Shown here piece by piece: positions 60,816 to 64,000 of a stretch of 64,000 nt of DNA; the stretch's first letter is position 1; the number at the start of each line of letters is the position of its first letter. The DNA is taken from positions 41,064 to 105,063 of the forward strand of contig NZ_WMEW01000013.1 of the NCBI RefSeq assembly GCF_009856355.1, read 5' to 3'. Both the position numbers and the translations under genes were made by a program. The notes under the pieces were generated by a model. That model searched no databases. It saw only the letters and a list, made by a program, of their open reading frames with translations, and had not been told where the DNA came from. This DNA comes from Halobacillus litoralis (GTDB lineage: Bacteria > Bacillota > Bacilli > Bacillales > Halobacillaceae).

Positions 60816-60911
60816 TGGCAGTATAAAACGAATATCCGCGTTATAGGAAATGCCGTTATCGCATGAAGCTATAACTTTTGGACATAAAAAAAGACGCCGG
60901 GAGACGGGAGT

Positions 60912-61060
60912 CCACTAAAAACTCTTACCTATCAAAAGGAGCGGTTAGAGGTTGTTGTTTCTCACGAACCGCTTTTCGATGGATGCCTGCCGCGGACACG
61001 GCCTCACCTGCTCCCACAGGCGTCACCATCGAACGCTTATCATGGAAGCCAACGGTGTCC
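60912..61060. repeat. Short form of the intergenic repeat, copy C
   Basis: Starts CCACTAAAAACTCTTACC and matches copy D through GAGGTTGTTGTT, CTCACGAA, TCGATGGATGC and TGCCGCGG. From GGATGCCTGCCGCGGACACG to CACCATCGAACGC it also matches the core of copy A. Part of a 425-bp gene-free stretch (60816-61241). Confidence 0.7.
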
Positions 61061-61133
61061 CATCTAAAAAGAGTGATGGATAAAAAATCACTCTCAGCTT
61101 GTAGAGAAAACCCTGTTTCCTACCTCATGAAAA

Positions 61134-61179
61134 TACAAAAAAGCAGCCTGCATGGAAGATTTCATGCAGGCTGCTTTAT
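61134..61179. terminator. Terminator between repeat C and Na+/H+ antiporter gene
   Basis: AAAGCAGCCTGCATG pairs with CATGCAGGCTGCTTT, loop GAAGATTT, with A- and T-rich flanks. Confidence 0.85.
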
Positions 61180-61241
61180 TAAACTTTACCCTTAACGTAC
61201 CCTCCGTTTTCCAGTGGCCCCGCTGACGGTCCCTTAAAGAC

Positions 61242-62453
61242 TCAGGCAAGTCCCAGTTTTTTGATCAGCGGCTTCAACGTCAGCCCCTGAACAATCAATG
61301 AAAACAACACGACCGAAAAGGTTAAAAGCAGCACCTGGTCCCTGCCGTCAAAATCCATCGGCAGACTGAGTGCCAGAGCGACGGACAAACTTCCGCGCAG
61401 GCCTCCCCAGTTGATCAGCAGACGCTCCTTGGCATTCAGCTCCTTGATCCATCCCGTACTGACGTAAAGGGCAATCGTCCGGCCGGCCAGGACAATGATG
61501 ATGGCGCCGGCGATATAGCCCCAGTTTTCCGATAGGTTGATGTTCCGGATCTCCAGACCGACCATAAGGAAGATCAACGCGTTGGCAAGTAGTGTGATGG
61601 AGTCCCAAAACGTGTTAATGTTCGTTTTGGTCTGCTCAGACATGCCTATTTTCGCACCGTAATCTCCAAAGACAAATCCAGCGACAACGACGGCAATAAC
61701 TCCGGACGTATGAAAATGCTCGGCAATAAAATAGCTTCCGAAAAACAACAATGCACTGAAAGCCACTTCGAGCGGATAATCATCAAAAAACCGGATGATC
61801 TGTGAAAAGACAAAACCAATGACAAGGCCGACAAACGCACCGCCAATGGCGAACTTCAGGAACATGAATACGCCACTGCCCAGACCGGACCAGCCCATTT
61901 CAATATAAGTAAGCAGATAGATACTGGCGATTTTAAATAATACGACGGCGATCCCGTCGTTAAAAAGGGACTCGCCTTCCATAATCGTCGACATCTTCTG
62001 AGGAACTCCGAGCGATTTAAAGATCGAGAGTACACTGATGGGATCCGTTGCACTCATCAAAGCTGCAAATGTAAAAGCCACAGCCAGAGGAAGATCGAGG
62101 AAAAAGTAGGACGCTGTTCCGATACAGATCGCCGATATAAACGTCCCCATAAACGCAAGTCCCATCACGGTCTTCTTTTGCGAAAACAGATGATGGAATG
62201 GCAGCTTCAATGTTGCATCACCAAGTAAAATCGGTAAAAACAACGAGATGATGGTCGCCTGAAATACTTCTGACTGGGTAATGTACCGTTCCGCTTCCTC
62301 TATGAACGGCAGTTCTGTCAAGCCCAGTGCAAGACCTACAAGAACGAGCGCAATCGAATCCGGCTCCTTTAATAATTTTGCAATGGCAATGACGGTGACG
62401 GAAATGGCTAGTAAGATTAAAATCTGGATGAATACATCATGAAACCCATGCAC
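61242..62453 (-). CDS. Na+/H+ antiporter, CPA1 family
   Basis: 403 aa, about 12 membrane helices. Ion-site motifs FAALMSATDPISVLSIF (with the key Asp) and EGESLFNDGIAVVLF are those of CPA1 antiporters such as NhaP or NhaK-like proteins. The C-terminal tail is very short, so it lacks a cytosolic regulatory domain. Exchanges Na+ (or K+) for H+, needed in salty or alkaline habitats. Near GGGGGGC-rich ribosome site. Confidence 0.88.
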   Translation of the reverse strand: MHGFHDVFIQILILLAISVTVIAIAKLLKEPDSIALVLVGLALGLTELPFIEEAERYITQSEVFQATIISLFLPILLGDATLKLPFHHLFSQKKTVMGLAFMGTFISAICIGTASYFFLDLPLAVAFTFAALMSATDPISVLSIFKSLGVPQKMSTIMEGESLFNDGIAVVLFKIASIYLLTYIEMGWSGLGSGVFMFLKFAIGGAFVGLVIGFVFSQIIRFFDDYPLEVAFSALLFFGSYFIAEHFHTSGVIAVVVAGFVFGDYGAKIGMSEQTKTNINTFWDSITLLANALIFLMVGLEIRNINLSENWGYIAGAIIIVLAGRTIALYVSTGWIKELNAKERLLINWGGLRGSLSVALALSLPMDFDGRDQVLLLTFSVVLFSLIVQGLTLKPLIKKLGLA

Positions 62454-62525
62454 AGCAAGTGCCCCCCTTTAATGAAAATGACATCTTTAGTCATTCCCCA
62501 AACCCTTCTATTGTAAGCATTCCCG

Positions 62526-63882
62526 TTAAGGGCGGAGCGTAAGTACTTTTCCTTCCTGTTCATTCAACCGGGTGACATGATACTGCCCTTCCACCCAGGG
62601 TTCCAGTTGATCATGATACCAGTCACTGCGGAAATGCCCGGACTGCCCCGGTCCGACGACGTGATAGCCCACTTCCGGATCAGTCATATCGATAACAAAG
62701 CGCCAGGAGGCTCCGTGGTTGACGAGGCCGTTTTCCTTAAACCCGGCCGCTCTGACGGTTACCCGGCTTCCACTGACCGCACGGGGCTCCCCGGGGTTCA
62801 GGAACCGTTCCAAAAAACCGATGCTTGATAACGGATGGGTAAACTCAACCGCATGAAAGCTCCCCCAGGTCCATGCAGAAGGATCCTTCCCAAATTCCTC
62901 TTCCAGCTCCTGTATCGTGTTATTAAAAGCCTCAGTAATCAAGGCCGAGCGTCCGCCTGCCTTTTCGACCCAAAGAGATGTTTCTCCTTTCCGGTCTTTT
63001 CTCAACAGCTCATCCGTCGTCTGTGCAGAACCCCGGAAAAGGCTTTGAATGGATTCAGGGATGGACGACTGATACAATTCGTTTTCAATGTTGGCCATCC
63101 AATGATGGAAAATGAGCGGCTGCGGAAAATTCCGATCGTCTTCCAAGTTCCATTCCTCCATGATTTGAAGCGCCTGCTTCTCCACCTCACCGCGGGCCTT
63201 TGTGTTTTCCATCAGGTAAGGAAGGAACTCTTCCGCTTGAAGATTTTTGACATCCATCTGCATGGTCTGAACGTCAGCTGCAGTCACAGCTTCATCACTC
63301 TCAAGCATTTCTGCAATCCGTGTGTACCGGTATGGCTGAGCCCAGTTATGGCTGATATGATACGGATACTCCTCCGATACCACTTTGTTGTTGGCTGTTG
63401 CCACGTACCCTTGATCAGGATTGATGACCGTGGGCAGCTCATCAAAAGGAATGTAGCTCTGCCACTCATCCTCCGCTTTCCATCCTCTCAACGGCAGAAG
63501 CGCATCATCAGGATCGTCGTAAACCGGAATGCGGCCATTGGCTTTATAGGCGATTGTCCCGTCCTTTCCTGCAAATACGAAGTTTTGGGCTGGGGCTGAA
63601 AATTTCTCCAACCCTTTTTCAAAGGATTCCCAGTCATCAGCCTGATTCATTTCCAGGATCGCATCCAGTTCTGCTGTCGCATCGAGAGCAGTCCAACGCA
63701 GCGACAGGACCGTGTCTCCTCCAGCTCCTTCACTGAATTCGCTGATTACAGGTCCATGCCTCGTCTCGAGCACATCCAGCTGTACATCGCTTCCATCTTT
63801 CACCTGGATGGTTTCCTCCATGACGTCCGCCTGCTCCCACTCCCCTTCATATAAAAACTCCTCAGGATTATCCGTGGCCACT
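62526..63882 (-). pseudogene. Penicillin acylase family protein, 5' end replaced by repeat D
   Basis: The recognisable part is the C-terminal ~450 residues of an Ntn-hydrolase penicillin acylase beta subunit: DNPEEFLYEGEWEQ, ETRHGPVIS, RWTALDAT, PAQNFVFAGKDG, YVATANNKVV and NHGASWRFVIDM. The signal peptide, alpha subunit, spacer and nucleophile serine that should precede it (about 250-300 residues) are missing. The reading frame instead runs upstream into repeat copy D, giving a false N-terminus (MTKLAEAVPAASIHRQ). The product cannot be an active self-processing enzyme as it stands. The missing half may lie beyond the window if the repeat is an insertion. Confidence 0.75.
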
Positions 63883-64000
63883 GAAAAACTCCTTTTCCTA
63901 TCAAGAGAAGTGGTTAAAGGTTGTTGTTGATTCTCACGAATCGCTTGTCGATGGATGCTTGCCGCGGGCACGGCCTCAGCTAACTTGGTCAAGAAGATCA
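63878..64000. repeat. Intergenic-type repeat, copy D, inside penicillin acylase gene (continues past window)
   Basis: Begins CCACTGAAAAACTCC and matches copy C in GGTTGTTGTT, TCTCACGAA, TCGATGGATGC, then follows copy A in GCCGCGGGCACG-CCTCAGCT-ACTTGG. The match to C starts exactly where acylase homology stops. The right end is outside the window. Confidence 0.7.

Noticed and set aside
62835..63599. 254-codon frame opposite the penicillin acylase
   Set aside because: Antisense shadow of the acylase; no ribosome binding site and no recognisable domain.
63880..63992. N-terminus MTKLAEAVPAASIHRQ of the acylase frame as real protein
   Set aside because: These codons are repeat copy D read in an open frame; no signal peptide and no acylase homology.

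Overview
The window looks like chromosomal DNA of a spore-forming, moderately halophilic, pigmented member of the Bacillaceae, most like Halobacillus and its relatives. The signs are: sporulation genes (a Spo0E-type phosphatase, a CwlJ-type hydrolase, a YjcZ-type small protein, endospore-appendage-like pilins); C30-type carotenoid genes in two clusters; a BCCT compatible-solute transporter, a KtrD-type K+ transporter and a CPA1 Na+/H+ antiporter; acidic proteins; and Gram-positive Shine-Dalgarno sequences. The genus is an inference. No rRNA, tRNA, CRISPR array, complete insertion sequence or prophage was seen.

Layout. 1-1.5 kb: FbpB-type small protein and patA. 1.6-6.6 kb: five sporulation-surface genes in two blocks (1614-3802 and 5920-6601). 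Four carry an Ena-like core with the cysteine pattern of endospore appendage pilins, and one is a choice-of-anchor-L-like protein. Between the blocks lie spo0E-like, sipS-like and a YvrJ/DUF2922/DUF1659 trio. 7-12 kb: DoxX protein, then a plus-strand carotenoid operon (CruF-like, acyltransferase, glycosyltransferase, CrtP-like oxidase). 12.2-21.7 kb: a minus-strand dppABCDE-ykfABCD operon for uptake and breakdown of murein peptides, in the same order as in Bacillus subtilis. 23.4-27.2 kb: a second carotenoid operon (two CrtN/CrtI desaturases, CrtM). The two carotenoid operons share an ATACAAAATA/TATTTTGTAT element at their promoters.

27.5-34.4 kb: small sporulation proteins, ktrD, ywpF-like, moeA-moaA (moaA apparently without an AUG, GUG or UUG start), three tandem sORFs of the YrzI type, and an HD phosphohydrolase. 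34.5-44.5 kb: SDR, HPr-like protein, MFS exporter, half-size FAD protein, betaine transporter, SET protein, CorA, GNAT, PepSY protein and a YtkA/FixH-like lipoprotein. 45-64 kb: class III fructose-bisphosphatase, CwlJ, an iron-regulated acetyltransferase/esterase pair behind a strong Fur box, Mn-dependent pyrophosphatase, a stand-alone glutamine synthetase with a perfect GlnR/TnrA site and a changed feedback residue, an RsgA-type GTPase, an ABC-2 exporter, nitroreductase, sirtuin, YczE/LysR pair, Na+/H+ antiporter and a 5'-truncated penicillin acylase.

A family of GC-rich intergenic repeats (44.5, 53.3, 60.9 and 63.9 kb, with a probable relic at 32.6 kb) is scattered through the right half. 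The last copy interrupts the penicillin acylase gene. The strongest lead is the Ena-like appendage region with its choice-of-anchor-L partner and a cysteine-rich fusion protein. Next are the moaA start, the shared carotenoid operator and the repeat family.
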